From Sulfitobacter sediminilitoris (lineage in GTDB: Bacteria; Pseudomonadota; Alphaproteobacteria; Rhodobacterales; Rhodobacteraceae): a DNA stretch of 64,000 bases. Under the pieces are notes generated by a model, which saw nothing but the letters and a program-made list of their open reading frames with translations, had not been told where the DNA came from and searched no databases. The stretch covers positions 124,001 through 188,000 of the forward strand of contig NZ_JAABNT010000006.1 of the NCBI RefSeq assembly GCF_010667575.1. Direction: 5' to 3'. The translations under genes were made by a program, and so were the position numbers. Positions 33,239-42,189 of this stretch are shown here, piece by piece; the stretch's first letter is position 1, and every line of letters begins with the position of its first letter.

Positions 33239-34843
33239 ATGCCCTATGATTACGCCCCATTCCCCTACGTCGCACCACCCGGCCTGACCGAACCAGAGGC
33301 CCGGCATCCTGTTGTCATCGTCGGCGCTGGTCCCATTGGCCTGGCCATGGCCATTGACCTTGCCCAGCACGGCGTCAGATCCGTGATCTTGGATGATAAC
33401 AACGTCGTCTCAGTTGGCTCGCGTGCGATCTGCTGGGCCAAACGTACGTTAGAGATTTTTGACCGCCTCGGCGTGGGCGAGCGGATGCTGGAAAAGGGCG
33501 TGACATGGAAGGTCGGCCGCCAGTTTCACGGCGACAAGGAGGTCTACAGTTTTGACCTGTTGCCAGAACCCGGCCACAAATACCCCGCCTTCATCAACCT
33601 GCAGCAATACTATGTCGAACAATATCTGGTCGAACGCGCACAAGAGTTTCCCGACCTGATCGACCTGCGGTTCCTGAACAAGGTGATAGATCACAAAGAC
33701 CATGGCGATCATGTGGAATTGACGGTCGAGACACCCGACGGCACCTACGGACTTGAGACAGAATTCTACATTGCCTGCGAGGGCGCAGGCTCTCCCACAC
33801 GGCAGCGTATGGATTTGCCGTTCGAAGGACAGACATTTGAAGAGCATTTCCTCATCGTTGATGTGGAAATGGAGCAATCCCCGTTTGGCGATCACGACAC
33901 GCCTGAACGCTGGTTCTGGTTCGCACCACCCTTTCATAAAGGACAGTCCGCGCTGCTGCACAAGCAGCCCGACAACATCTACCGGATCGATCTGCAACTC
34001 GGACCAGAAACGGACCCGACGGAAGAAGCCACCGAAGAGAAAGTCATACCGCGCATCAAGGCCATCGTGGGTGATACGCCTTTTCGCCTCGATTGGATGA
34101 GCGTCTACAAGTTCCGCTGCGCCAAACTGGATCGCTTTGTGCATAACCGCGTCCTTTTTGTCGGGGACAGCGCCCACGTCGTCAGCCCGTTTGGCGCACG
34201 CGGAGGCAATGGCGGCATTCAGGACGTTGACAACCTAGGCTGGAAGCTGGCCGCCGTGCTGCAAGGCGATGCGCCCAAAACGTTGTTAGAGACCTATAGC
34301 GAAGAACGTACTCACGGGTCGGCAGAGAACATCTTGAATTCCTCACGCGCCACGAATTTCATGACGCCGAAGTCACCCATCGAGGCCTTGTTCCGAGACG
34401 AGGTGCTAAACCTTGCAAGCGACCATCCTTTCGCGCGGAAGCTGATCAATTCAGGACGCCTCTCGCGCCCTTGTTCACTTGAAGGGAAATCCCTTCAAAC
34501 ACCGGGTAGCGCACCGCAGCCGCCCGGCGCGCCATTGATCGACGCACCGCTCAGCGGACCGGACGGTCCAACCTGGCTGATCTCCGAGGTCAAAGGACAG
34601 TTTACGCTGCTTGGCTTTGGCGATACCGAGCTGCCAGAAATTGAAGGGATTGCCAGATTGGGTATCGGCGGCCAGCACGCCTATCCGTGCTTTGATGACA
34701 GTGAAGGGCACGCAAGGCGACGCTTCGGAACCGACCACATCTATCTGATCCGTCCTGACGGACATATCTGCGCGGTATTTGACAGCGCTGATAATGCGGC
34801 AATCCAGACCGCCTACAACCGCGCAAGGGGGATGGCGACATGA
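33239..34843 (+). CDS. FAD-dependent aromatic hydroxylase (MhpA/MhaA-like)
   Basis: A 534-residue group A flavoprotein monooxygenase using NAD(P)H and O2. GAGPIG at residues 29-34 binds the ADP of FAD, the DG-type motif is CEGAGSPTR near 180, and GDSAHVVSPFGARGGNGG near 309 binds the ribityl part. A thioredoxin-like C-terminal domain ends the protein, as in MhpA and PHBH-like enzymes. In a homogentisate operon the natural job would be para-hydroxylation of 3-hydroxyphenylacetate to homogentisate, as by MhaA of Pseudomonas; this is inference. It overlaps the next small gene by ATGA. Confidence 0.87.
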   Translation: MPYDYAPFPYVAPPGLTEPEARHPVVIVGAGPIGLAMAIDLAQHGVRSVILDDNNVVSVGSRAICWAKRTLEIFDRLGVGERMLEKGVTWKVGRQFHGDKEVYSFDLLPEPGHKYPAFINLQQYYVEQYLVERAQEFPDLIDLRFLNKVIDHKDHGDHVELTVETPDGTYGLETEFYIACEGAGSPTRQRMDLPFEGQTFEEHFLIVDVEMEQSPFGDHDTPERWFWFAPPFHKGQSALLHKQPDNIYRIDLQLGPETDPTEEATEEKVIPRIKAIVGDTPFRLDWMSVYKFRCAKLDRFVHNRVLFVGDSAHVVSPFGARGGNGGIQDVDNLGWKLAAVLQGDAPKTLLETYSEERTHGSAENILNSSRATNFMTPKSPIEALFRDEVLNLASDHPFARKLINSGRLSRPCSLEGKSLQTPGSAPQPPGAPLIDAPLSGPDGPTWLISEVKGQFTLLGFGDTELPEIEGIARLGIGGQHAYPCFDDSEGHARRRFGTDHIYLIRPDGHICAVFDSADNAAIQTAYNRARGMAT

Positions 34844-35037
34844 TCATGCAAGATAATCTGGGGGCTGACGGCGACGCATTCTACAATGCGTTGATGGATG
34901 CACATGAAGGACTGAGCGAAGCGGAGAGTCATGCGTTGAATGCGCGGCTCGTTCTGATCATGGCCAACCAGATCGGTGATTTGACTACACTCAAAAACCT
35001 GCTCTCTACTGCTACTCAGGCGGCAGACGTTAAGTAA
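34840..35037 (+). CDS. DUF2783-type small protein, possible hydroxylase coupling protein
   Basis: A 65-residue acidic helical protein (FYNALMDAHEGLSEAESHALNARLVLIMANQIGD). The pattern is that of DUF2783, small proteins found next to flavin hydroxylases. It is translationally coupled (ATGA) to the monooxygenase gene. Pseudomonas 3-hydroxyphenylacetate 6-hydroxylase needs a small coupling protein of similar size (MhaB); I infer the same role here but did not compare sequences. Confidence 0.65.
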   Translation: MIMQDNLGADGDAFYNALMDAHEGLSEAESHALNARLVLIMANQIGDLTTLKNLLSTATQAADVK

Positions 35038-35522
35038 CGGCCAACGTGGCGAACAGACAAAGAATCATGTCAATCGGATCCAAAAGAACCGACAATCCGC
35101 CGTTTTTTGAGTGCGGCGGTTTCAAAAATGACCGTTCAGCCAAGTTTTCTCATTATAACCGAAACGCCTTCGAACGGCGGAAACGGTCCATAAAACAAGG
35201 CAAAACGCGCAGTCCGTGATTGTACAAAAACGACATCACGATAGGCTCAAACGGCGGAATAGAAGCATAATACCGGCATCACCGCCCCGACCGTATTCTA
35301 TCGGGACAGGCCTGAGCACAATCACGAGGCAAGGGCGCAGTGATTTGCACCGTCAAGAGCGCTCACTCTACTATACAACTTTGACAGTCACCCTTGACCT
35401 GACGCGCCACTGTGTTTGACTGTCCGCGATGCGCCGATCCGACGCACAAGAACAAAAGCGGCAAACCCGCATCACCTACCGGCTGCCACGAATGCAGCCA
35501 CCTACAACAGAGAGGAAGAATA
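35038..35522. promoter_or_regulatory. Intergenic region before the oligopeptide-binding protein gene
   Basis: About 485 bases with no convincing gene. CCGCCG-N11-CGGCGG at 35097-35119 followed by TTTC is a weak terminator candidate for the homogentisate operon. The motif CGGCGGAA/T recurs near 35117, 35175 and 35253 and may be regulatory. A 50-codon frame from 35068 has no ribosome site or motif. The binding-protein promoter probably lies in 35340-35500. Confidence 0.4.
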
Positions 35523-37205
35523 ATGAGTTTTCTGACACGTACTGGTAAGCCACTACCGCAGTCCATTCTAGACTCGGCTGAAGCGGCCAAGAAGAACCCG
35601 GTCAACCGCCGCGAGTTCCTTGCGCTGGCAAGCGCCTTTGGTGCAACAGCCGCGACAGCCTATTCCATGATCGGCATGGCAGCACCCGCTCATGCCGCAG
35701 CCCATGCCAACAAAAAGATGGGCGGCACCGTTCGCATGCAGCAGGAAGTGCGCGCACTGAAAGACCCACGTACCTACGACTGGTCCCAGATTGCAAACTT
35801 CTCACGCGGCTGGCTTGAGTATCTGGCGATCTACGAGAACGACGGTACGTTCTCTCCTGCTCTGCTGGAAAGCTGGGAGATCAACGATGACGCGACAGAG
35901 TACACGCTGAACGTCCGCAAAGGCGTCAAGTGGAATAACGGCGATGATTTCACTGCCGAAGACGTCGCGCGTAACATCACAGGCTGGTGTGATAAGGACG
36001 TTGAGGGTAACTCAATGGCCGGCCGTTTCGCGACACTGATCGACGGCGACACCAACAAGGCCATCGAAGGTGCGATCGAGGTTGTGGACAGCCACACCGT
36101 CAAGCTGAACTTGCCTGCCTCCGACATCACGCTGATCGCTGGCATGGCGGACTATCCTGCGGCGATTGTGCCTGCGGACTTTGACGCAACTGATCCAACA
36201 GCAAACCCTGTCGGCACAGGCCCATACCTGCCAGAGTCGCTGGAAGTCGGCGTCAAAGGCGTTCTGGTCAAGAACGAAGGCCACACATGGTGGGGCACCG
36301 ACGTGTTTGGCGGACCCTACATTGACCGTCTGGAATACATTGACTACGGCACTGACCCCTCCGCATGGATCGCGGCGGCCGAGGCCGAGGAAGTCGACGC
36401 CTTCTATTCTATGGAAGGTGAGTACATCGACATCATGTCCACACTGGACGGCTGGGTTGAGCATTCCATCGCGACGGCTGCGACCATCGTGATCCGCCCT
36501 AACCAGCTGGCGGAAGTCGACGGCATGAAGCCATATGCAGACAAGCGTGTGCGTCAGGCGATCTCCATGGCTGTCGACAACAACGTTCTGCTTGAGCTTG
36601 GCTATGCTGGTCGCGGCATCCCTGCCGAGAACCATCATGTCGGCCCGATGCACCCAGAGTATGCTGAGCTTCCCCCACGCAAGGTTGATCCCGCAGGTGC
36701 CAAAGCCCTGATGGAAGAAGCCGGCATGGCAGACTTTGAGCACGAGCTGATGTCGATTGACGACGCGTGGCGCAAGGATACCACTGATGCGGTGGCAGCC
36801 CAGCTGCGTGACGCAGGCATCAAGGTCAAGCGGACCATCTTGCCCGGCTCGACGTTCTGGAACGACTGGTCAAAGTATCCGTTCAGCTCAACCAACTGGA
36901 ACCACCGTCCACTGGGCGTTCAGGTCTGGGCGCTTGCTTACCGTTCGGGCGAAGCCTGGAACGAATTTGGCTATGCCAGCGATGAGTTTGACGGTCTGCT
37001 GACCAAGGCACTGGCAACAGCGGACGTTGAAAAGCGTCGCGCGATCATGGCAGAGGCCGAAGCCCTGCTGCAAGAAGATGGCGTGACGATCCAGCCGTAC
37101 TGGCGGTCGCTCTATAACCACACCAAAGAAGGTCTGGTTGGCGCAGAGCACCACATCAGCTTTGAGTACCACCCAGCACGGATGGCATGGACCGGCGACG
37201 CATAA
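35523..37205 (+). CDS. ABC transporter substrate-binding protein, peptide/nickel family 5
   Basis: A 560-residue periplasmic protein of the DppA/OppA type. A twin-arginine-like leader reads [19 protein letters not shown] and an Ala-rich cleavage region ends near residue 62. Family 5 marks: [38 protein letters not shown] and [14 protein letters not shown] gene for permease or ATPase is not adjacent, so it is an orphan subunit in this window; the right-edge peptide ABC genes are 25 kb away. GAGG lies upstream of the ATG at 35523. A terminator follows. Confidence 0.92.
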   Translation: MSFLTRTGKPLPQSILDSAEAAKKNPVNRREFLALASAFGATAATAYSMIGMAAPAHAAAHANKKMGGTVRMQQEVRALKDPRTYDWSQIANFSRGWLEYLAIYENDGTFSPALLESWEINDDATEYTLNVRKGVKWNNGDDFTAEDVARNITGWCDKDVEGNSMAGRFATLIDGDTNKAIEGAIEVVDSHTVKLNLPASDITLIAGMADYPAAIVPADFDATDPTANPVGTGPYLPESLEVGVKGVLVKNEGHTWWGTDVFGGPYIDRLEYIDYGTDPSAWIAAAEAEEVDAFYSMEGEYIDIMSTLDGWVEHSIATAATIVIRPNQLAEVDGMKPYADKRVRQAISMAVDNNVLLELGYAGRGIPAENHHVGPMHPEYAELPPRKVDPAGAKALMEEAGMADFEHELMSIDDAWRKDTTDAVAAQLRDAGIKVKRTILPGSTFWNDWSKYPFSSTNWNHRPLGVQVWALAYRSGEAWNEFGYASDEFDGLLTKALATADVEKRRAIMAEAEALLQEDGVTIQPYWRSLYNHTKEGLVGAEHHISFEYHPARMAWTGDA

Positions 37206-37228
37206 GCCTCGTTTTAGTCAATTTAGAG

Positions 37229-37254
37229 AGGGCCGCGCTCGTCGCGGCCCTTTT
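37229..37254 (+). terminator. Rho-independent terminator after the binding-protein gene
   Basis: A 9-bp GC-rich stem (37229-37237 with 37243-37251), loop CTCGT, then TTTT CG TTTT. It lies 24 bases after the stop. Confidence 0.88.
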
Positions 37255-37348
37255 CGTTTTCCGAGAGATGTCTGAACTACCATCAGAATGATTTGGAGAT
37301 CGTTAGCGTCTTCTTGTCAGACGCAAGGTCAGATCCGCAGCTTGAATC

Positions 37349-37861
37349 TTAACTGATGCCAACCACCGACAGGTCCCCGGTCTTGGGAAAGTGCAAAGCT
37401 GTTTGCAGCAAACTGCGCAATTCGCCTTTCCGCATTCCTTTTCCCAGCAGTCGTGCACATACCGGTCCAAGTGCATCATGCATGCGCGCGACCAGCGCCT
37501 CATCGGATAACTCAGATCGCGCTACCTTGCCAAACCAAGCCTCTTCAAGGATCAGATCTTCGATCAGTGGATCAATCACTGCACCACCGCCACCGGGATA
37601 GCGATAGTACCCCACGCCACCGCCTTTTCCCATACGGCCTTCCGCTACCATACGGGAAAGTACGGGCGTAGGGCGATCCGGCTGTCGCGCCAGCACCTTC
37701 TCAAGCCCAACCAGATCCTGTGCCTCGCAGGGGCCCATGTCATACCCCCACGCCGTCAATGCTTCATCCAGCTCCCAAGGGTTTGTATGGTGATACAAAA
37801 GGTCCTCGCCCGCCAGCCAGAATGCATCCTGAAGCGCAACGACGGCGTCCAAGTCCTTCAT
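37349..37861 (-). CDS. Free-standing C-terminal domain of a 3-hydroxyacyl-CoA dehydrogenase
   Basis: A 170-residue protein resembling the 3HCDH C-terminal helical domain (NPWELDEALTAWGYDMGPCEAQDLVGLEKV, then MVAEGRMGKGGGVGYYRY). The NAD-binding Rossmann half with the catalytic His-Glu pair is absent, and the start is fixed by ATGA overlap with boxR, so it is not a simple truncation at this site. It may pair with another dehydrogenase subunit or bind an acyl-CoA of the box pathway, where 3-hydroxyadipyl-CoA must be oxidised. Last gene of the box operon. Confidence 0.75.
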   Translation of the reverse strand: MKDLDAVVALQDAFWLAGEDLLYHHTNPWELDEALTAWGYDMGPCEAQDLVGLEKVLARQPDRPTPVLSRMVAEGRMGKGGGVGYYRYPGGGGAVIDPLIEDLILEEAWFGKVARSELSDEALVARMHDALGPVCARLLGKGMRKGELRSLLQTALHFPKTGDLSVVGIS

Positions 37862-38784
37862 GTGCCTGGGTCGAGAAACCGCTTGTTGGCGATGACCGCC
37901 AAGAGGTTGTTAAGCGATGACTGGACTGTCTTATTTGCCGTGTTCACCTGCGCCTCTGCCTGCGCATAAAGCGGTGTTCTCGCTTTGAGAAGCTCGCGCA
38001 AATGCGCCATCGCAGCCGGATTGCCCTGCATCGGGCGGTGATCGCCCTGCGCGCGGACACGCTGCATATGCTCTGGCGCGCTGGTCCTGATCCAGACCGT
38101 GTGGAAACGTTCAAGCAGATGGGCGTAGGTCTTTTCCTCGGCCACGATGCCCCCTGCCACGGCAAGGATCACCCGGTCGTATTTCGCACTGATCCGCTCC
38201 AGCGCTTCGGCTTCCAAGCGTCGATACCCTGTGTCCCCATAGAACGCCATAACTTCGGCCAGCGGCATATCCGCATGTTCCTCAATGTCCCGGTTCAGCT
38301 CAACAAAGGGGATGCCCAGCGCCTCACCAGCCATGCGTCCCAGGGTCGATTTGCCTGCACCGCGCAATCCAATCAGGCAGATGCGCCCCGCGCGCATCAT
38401 CGCCGGGTTTTGCGGCGCCAGCAGACGGCGCACCTCATGCTGGATCTCCAGCGGGGCTTGCCGAAAGAGGACGGCCATCCGCTGCACATCGTGGTCCAAC
38501 GGCACTTCCTCAGCCAGAAGCGCCTCGATCCTTACGTCAAGCGCTTCAGCCACCCGCTGCAACAGCATGACAGATATATTGCCTTCTCCGGCTTCAAGCT
38601 GCGCCAGATAGCGCGGTGATACGCCCGACATCTCGGACAGGACGCGACGGGGCAGACCCCGCTTTTTACGTACCTCGGCAACGCGCGTGGCCAGACGGTC
38701 AATCAACTCTGAGCCCGGATCAGCAACCTTGGCAGGGTCGATCAGGCTGCGCATTTCAGTCAGGGCGTCGTTCTGTTTCGCCAT
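37858..38784 (-). CDS. boxR: BoxR/BzdR-type regulator (HTH plus shikimate-kinase-like domain)
   Basis: A 308-residue regulator with an unusual fusion. Residues 22-85 are an XRE-type helix-turn-helix (RVLSEMSGVSPRYLAQLEAGEGNISVMLL). Residues about 135-300 resemble shikimate kinase, with a P-loop GLRGAGKSTLGRMAG. In Azoarcus and Thauera relatives, benzoyl-CoA binds this domain and relieves repression. The ATG at 38784 has GAGAGG upstream. TGCA-N6-TGCA sites ahead of boxC, bclA and dctP are its likely operators. Confidence 0.95.
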   Translation of the reverse strand: MAKQNDALTEMRSLIDPAKVADPGSELIDRLATRVAEVRKKRGLPRRVLSEMSGVSPRYLAQLEAGEGNISVMLLQRVAEALDVRIEALLAEEVPLDHDVQRMAVLFRQAPLEIQHEVRRLLAPQNPAMMRAGRICLIGLRGAGKSTLGRMAGEALGIPFVELNRDIEEHADMPLAEVMAFYGDTGYRRLEAEALERISAKYDRVILAVAGGIVAEEKTYAHLLERFHTVWIRTSAPEHMQRVRAQGDHRPMQGNPAAMAHLRELLKARTPLYAQAEAQVNTANKTVQSSLNNLLAVIANKRFLDPGT

Positions 38785-38820
38785 ATTGCCTCTCAAACCA
38801 CGGCTCTTCACATAACCGCG

Positions 38821-39246
38821 TCAAGCCGGACGGATGCACGGCTCAATAATTTGCCGCAGGTCGTCGGGGACAACCTGGCTCTTGAACTGATCCGCGATGG
38901 TGAACACACAAGTAAAAGTTCCCTCGAAACACAACGTACCGTTCTGTCGTCCTTTGACGGCAAAGGTGATCGACTTTGAACCCAGTTTCACCGGGTATGT
39001 TTCACACATCAGTTTATGACGCGGAGTGACGGGGCTCAGAAACTCCATCTCCAGCTTTACGAACGGCGTGCCGATATTGCGGTCCAACTCCATCTGGAAC
39101 CAGCCATCACCGTCCAGATGCGTTTCCCACCAGCCGTTTATCGCATCAAGAGCGAAGTATGGCAGCCGCGCGGTATAGGCGATTTTGGCCGGGTCGCAAT
39201 CGCCCCAAGTAACATTCACTTCATGGATATACGGTTCGGCCGCCAT
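38821..39246 (-). CDS. Hot-dog fold acyl-CoA thioesterase (4HBT family)
   Basis: A 141-residue thioesterase of the 4-hydroxybenzoyl-CoA type. VTWGDCDPAKIAYTARLPYFALDA holds the catalytic aspartate (usual WxDxDxxG region; the Gly is Lys-Ile here), and LEMEFLSPVTPRHKL is the central sheet. In a box operon it may release CoA from dead-end aryl-CoA or benzoyl-CoA. It starts directly after the boxA stop; boxR begins 36 bases later. Confidence 0.87.
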   Translation of the reverse strand: MAAEPYIHEVNVTWGDCDPAKIAYTARLPYFALDAINGWWETHLDGDGWFQMELDRNIGTPFVKLEMEFLSPVTPRHKLMCETYPVKLGSKSITFAVKGRQNGTLCFEGTFTCVFTIADQFKSQVVPDDLRQIIEPCIRPA

Positions 39247-40425
39247 TCAGTACGTTTCCACGTGATAGCGCCCGTCCTCACGCATGACGTCACGCATAGC
39301 CCTCCACTGCACACCGATGCTTTCAGAGATCGAGGTCAGAGCACGCTCTACACCCTCTTCCATCCCACGCAGACCACAGATGTAAATGTGCAGGTTTTCC
39401 TTCTGCAACAGTTCCGCGATCTCCTCTTCCTCGGCAACCATACGGTCCTGTACGTATTCTTTTTCCTGTCCTTCTTGCCGGCTGAAGACCAAGTGTTGTT
39501 TCAGCAGACTTTCCGGCACTTTCTTGAGTGGACCAAAGTAAGGCAGGCTGTCAGGCGTACGCGCGCCAAAGAACATGGTCATGCCGCCCGTCGCTCCGCT
39601 CCGCTGGCGCTGCATGGTAAAGGCGCGCATGGGCGCAGACCCAGTTCCGGTGCAAATCAGCAGCAAATGCGCATCAGGCGTTGACGGCATCAGGAAGGTG
39701 GCACCGAACGGTCCTGTCACCTCAACCTCTGCTCCCTGCTCAAGATCGCAGAGATAGTTGGACGCCAGTCCCTTGTCCTCACGCTTTACCGTAAGCGAAA
39801 TGTTGTGATAGCCCGGCCGCTCGCCATCGCGAGGGCTTGAGATAGAATAAAGCCGCGGCAGGTGGGGATTGCCATCCGCATCCGTGCCCGGTGGGATGAT
39901 CCCGACGGACTGCCCCTCAAGCACAGGAAACGGCAGCGCTCCGGGGTCAAGGATGATGTGGCGCACATCATGATCGGGATCCTTGGTCAGGCGATAGTTA
40001 CCTTGGACCGTCATCTTGGCCGGTTTGCCAAGGTTGTACATGTTCACAGCCGGTTTAGCCGCAGACGCAGGTGCCTTGGCCTTGCCGCCAGCGCCCTTGT
40101 GCGCTTCGGCCAACAGGGCCGAGACCGGATCAGCGGCTTCTTCATCGGCGCTTGGCGGCGCTACTTCTATGTCTTCCTGCTCTGGAAGCTCATCAAACTC
40201 GTACTGCTGTTCCAGCGTATAGGGGGTCTCGACTACGCGCCATTCATCGATAGAACCGGTCGGGCAAACCGGGATGCAATCCATGCAGAAATTGCAGACA
40301 TCCGCGTTCACCACGACGTTATTGTCGTCATGCTCGATCGCGCCGATCGGACACGTCATCTCGCAGGTGTAGCAGCGGATGCAGATTTCAGGGTCAATCA
40401 GGTGCTGCTTGACGGGTGTGTTCAT
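39247..40425 (-). CDS. boxA: Benzoyl-CoA 2,3-epoxidase reductase component BoxA
   Basis: A 392-residue iron-sulfur flavoprotein that passes electrons from NADPH to the di-iron oxygenase BoxB. Two 4Fe-4S motifs lie at the N-terminus (CIRCYTCEMTCPIGAI and CNFCMDCIPVCPTGSI), then a charged Ala/Glu-rich linker (about 80-125), then an FNR-like reductase with RLYSISSPRDGE for FAD and ICTGTGSAPMRAF for NADP. Start is coupled by ATGA to the small CxxC protein gene upstream. Confidence 0.97.
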   Translation of the reverse strand: MNTPVKQHLIDPEICIRCYTCEMTCPIGAIEHDDNNVVVNADVCNFCMDCIPVCPTGSIDEWRVVETPYTLEQQYEFDELPEQEDIEVAPPSADEEAADPVSALLAEAHKGAGGKAKAPASAAKPAVNMYNLGKPAKMTVQGNYRLTKDPDHDVRHIILDPGALPFPVLEGQSVGIIPPGTDADGNPHLPRLYSISSPRDGERPGYHNISLTVKREDKGLASNYLCDLEQGAEVEVTGPFGATFLMPSTPDAHLLLICTGTGSAPMRAFTMQRQRSGATGGMTMFFGARTPDSLPYFGPLKKVPESLLKQHLVFSRQEGQEKEYVQDRMVAEEEEIAELLQKENLHIYICGLRGMEEGVERALTSISESIGVQWRAMRDVMREDGRYHVETY

Positions 40426-40592
40426 GCCGGACGGTCCCGCAGCACGATTTCAGGCAACAGCATTGCGTCGATCAACGCAGCACAGACGCCCTGACACCCT
40501 TCGCATCCAACGCAGGGTCCGGGCAGTTGCGACAAGTCTTTGGCCAAGGCGCGGCTGCGCGGAGCGTAAGCAATTTTCCGTTGCAATTGCAT
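40422..40592 (-). CDS. 56-residue protein with a 4Fe-4S-type CxxCxxCxxxC motif
   Basis: A small gene between boxB and boxA. GGGAG eight bases before the ATG at 40592 and an ATGA overlap with boxA argue for translation. Cysteines 27, 30, 33 and 37 have exactly the C-x2-C-x2-C-x3-C spacing of a ferredoxin cluster (GPCVGCEGCQGVCAA); no proline follows the last cysteine. The rest is a basic N-terminus (QLQRKIAYAPRSRALAK) and a short helix. It could feed electrons to BoxA or BoxB, or be an assembly factor. I do not know a described homologue. Confidence 0.75.
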   Translation of the reverse strand: MQLQRKIAYAPRSRALAKDLSQLPGPCVGCEGCQGVCAALIDAMLLPEIVLRDRPA

Positions 40593-40656
40593 GAGAGAGG
40601 CTCCCTTTCGTCATATTTGGATGCCCCGCCACGCCATGCGTGACAGGGCCAAAGGT

Positions 40657-42108
40657 TCAGGCCATGTGCAACTTCACATACTCGTAATCACCCGGTTTAT
40701 TGTCGATCCCGACCTTGGGCGCGGCAATCCAGGACGCGTATTTGCCGGCTTCATAGCAAGGCACCATCAGTGACTGGATGAAATCACCGTCTGCCTTCGT
40801 GGGCAACCATTCATCCTTGCGCTTGTTCCATTCATCCGCCGACATGATGTTGCCATCCGGATCAACGGCCACGCTTGAGAACACACCGATCTGGCGGTGG
40901 AACCCTTCATGCGGCAGCTTCAGCTGGAAATCGACACCGGCCTTGGCAATCTGCTTGTTCCAGCGTCCTACACCACCAGCGGCGTCGCGGACATAATCGT
41001 CACGCAGCCGCATGTTGATCGCAGTCAGCGCGGGCACGTCCTCGGTCACGATTTTGCCCTCCTTGATGGAGGTCACCGCATAGGTGTCATTCTGAAGCTT
41101 GTGATCATCGTCGATCCGCTGCTCCATGTACCGGCCCTTGATGCCCGCATTGAAGGCGTTCGCCGCGTTGGTCGACACTTCCTGACCGAAAAGGTCCAGC
41201 GACAGCGTATAGTGCAGATTCAGTTTCTTCTGGATCGTGGGCAGATCAATCACGCCCAGATCGCGGATCTTGCCCACGTCATACGGGTCAGTGATCCCCG
41301 CCTTATTCATCGCTTCGACCGTGGCCTGAATGGTACGGCCAACACCGGTTTCGCCTACGAACATATGGTGCGCTTCTTCGGTCAGCATAAAGCGGCACGT
41401 GCGGCTGAGCGGGTCGAAGCCCGACTGCGCCAGCGATTCAAGCTGCATCTTTCCGTCGCGGTCCGTGAAATAGGTGAACATGAAGAAAGACAGCCAATCA
41501 GGCGTCTCCTCATTGAACGCGCCCAGCATCCGGGGTGCGTCTTCGGACCCCGAAGACCGGACCAGCAATTCATTTGCCTCTTCGCGACCATCCCGGCCAA
41601 AGTACTTTTGCAGCAGGTAGACCATGGCCCAAAGGTGACGGCCCTCTTCCACGTTCACCTGAAACAGATTGCGCATGTCGTAAAGCGACGGTGCCGTCAG
41701 ACCAAGAAACTTCTGCTGCTCAACCGACCCCGGCTCAGTGTCGCCCTGAATGACGATCAGACGTTTCAGCATGTTGCGGTATTCACCCGGCACTTCCTGC
41801 CACGCAGGTTCGCCCATATGCTCACCCATAGGGATCTTGCGATCTTCAACAGCAGGTGCCAGCAGAACGCCCCACCGGTATTCCGGCATCTTCACGTAGT
41901 CGAACTTGGCCCAGCCTTTCGGGTCCACACTGACTGCGGTGCGCAGATACACCATAGATTCCTGAAAGTTCTGGGGGATCAGGTCATTCCACCAGTTGAT
42001 ATAACCGGGGTGCCATTTTTCCAGCGCTTTCAGCACCTTCTTGTCCTGAGACAGCCCCACGTTGTTCGGGATTTGCGTGTCGTAGCTTACATTGATCAGA
42101 TCGAGCAT
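40657..42108 (-). CDS. boxB: Benzoyl-CoA 2,3-epoxidase oxygenase component BoxB
   Basis: A 483-residue di-iron oxygenase that makes 2,3-epoxybenzoyl-CoA. Helix-bundle iron ligands are visible as EExxH near 154-158 (VEEGRHLW) and EEAHH near 244-248 (TEEAHHMFVG). The N-terminus has NVGLSQDKKVLKALEKWHPGYINWW and the C-terminus YEYVKLHMA. Full length. Lies between boxC and the small iron-sulfur gene. Confidence 0.97.
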   Translation of the reverse strand: MLDLINVSYDTQIPNNVGLSQDKKVLKALEKWHPGYINWWNDLIPQNFQESMVYLRTAVSVDPKGWAKFDYVKMPEYRWGVLLAPAVEDRKIPMGEHMGEPAWQEVPGEYRNMLKRLIVIQGDTEPGSVEQQKFLGLTAPSLYDMRNLFQVNVEEGRHLWAMVYLLQKYFGRDGREEANELLVRSSGSEDAPRMLGAFNEETPDWLSFFMFTYFTDRDGKMQLESLAQSGFDPLSRTCRFMLTEEAHHMFVGETGVGRTIQATVEAMNKAGITDPYDVGKIRDLGVIDLPTIQKKLNLHYTLSLDLFGQEVSTNAANAFNAGIKGRYMEQRIDDDHKLQNDTYAVTSIKEGKIVTEDVPALTAINMRLRDDYVRDAAGGVGRWNKQIAKAGVDFQLKLPHEGFHRQIGVFSSVAVDPDGNIMSADEWNKRKDEWLPTKADGDFIQSLMVPCYEAGKYASWIAAPKVGIDNKPGDYEYVKLHMA

Positions 42109-42189
42109 TTCAGTTCTCCCTCATGAGCGGACGATACGTCCACCTTACCTTGTGCGTCGCGTAAGACAGGCATACCGCCCACCCTGCAT

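Noticed and set aside
35412-35522. In-frame 37-codon extension of the binding protein with cysteine pairs resembling a zinc finger
   Set aside because: It has no ribosome site, lies ahead of a good GAGG plus ATG and a normal signal peptide, and would block export.
40450-40632. 60-codon frame between boxB and boxA, different from the iron-sulfur frame
   Set aside because: It overlaps the better frame, lacks a ribosome site and shows no motif.
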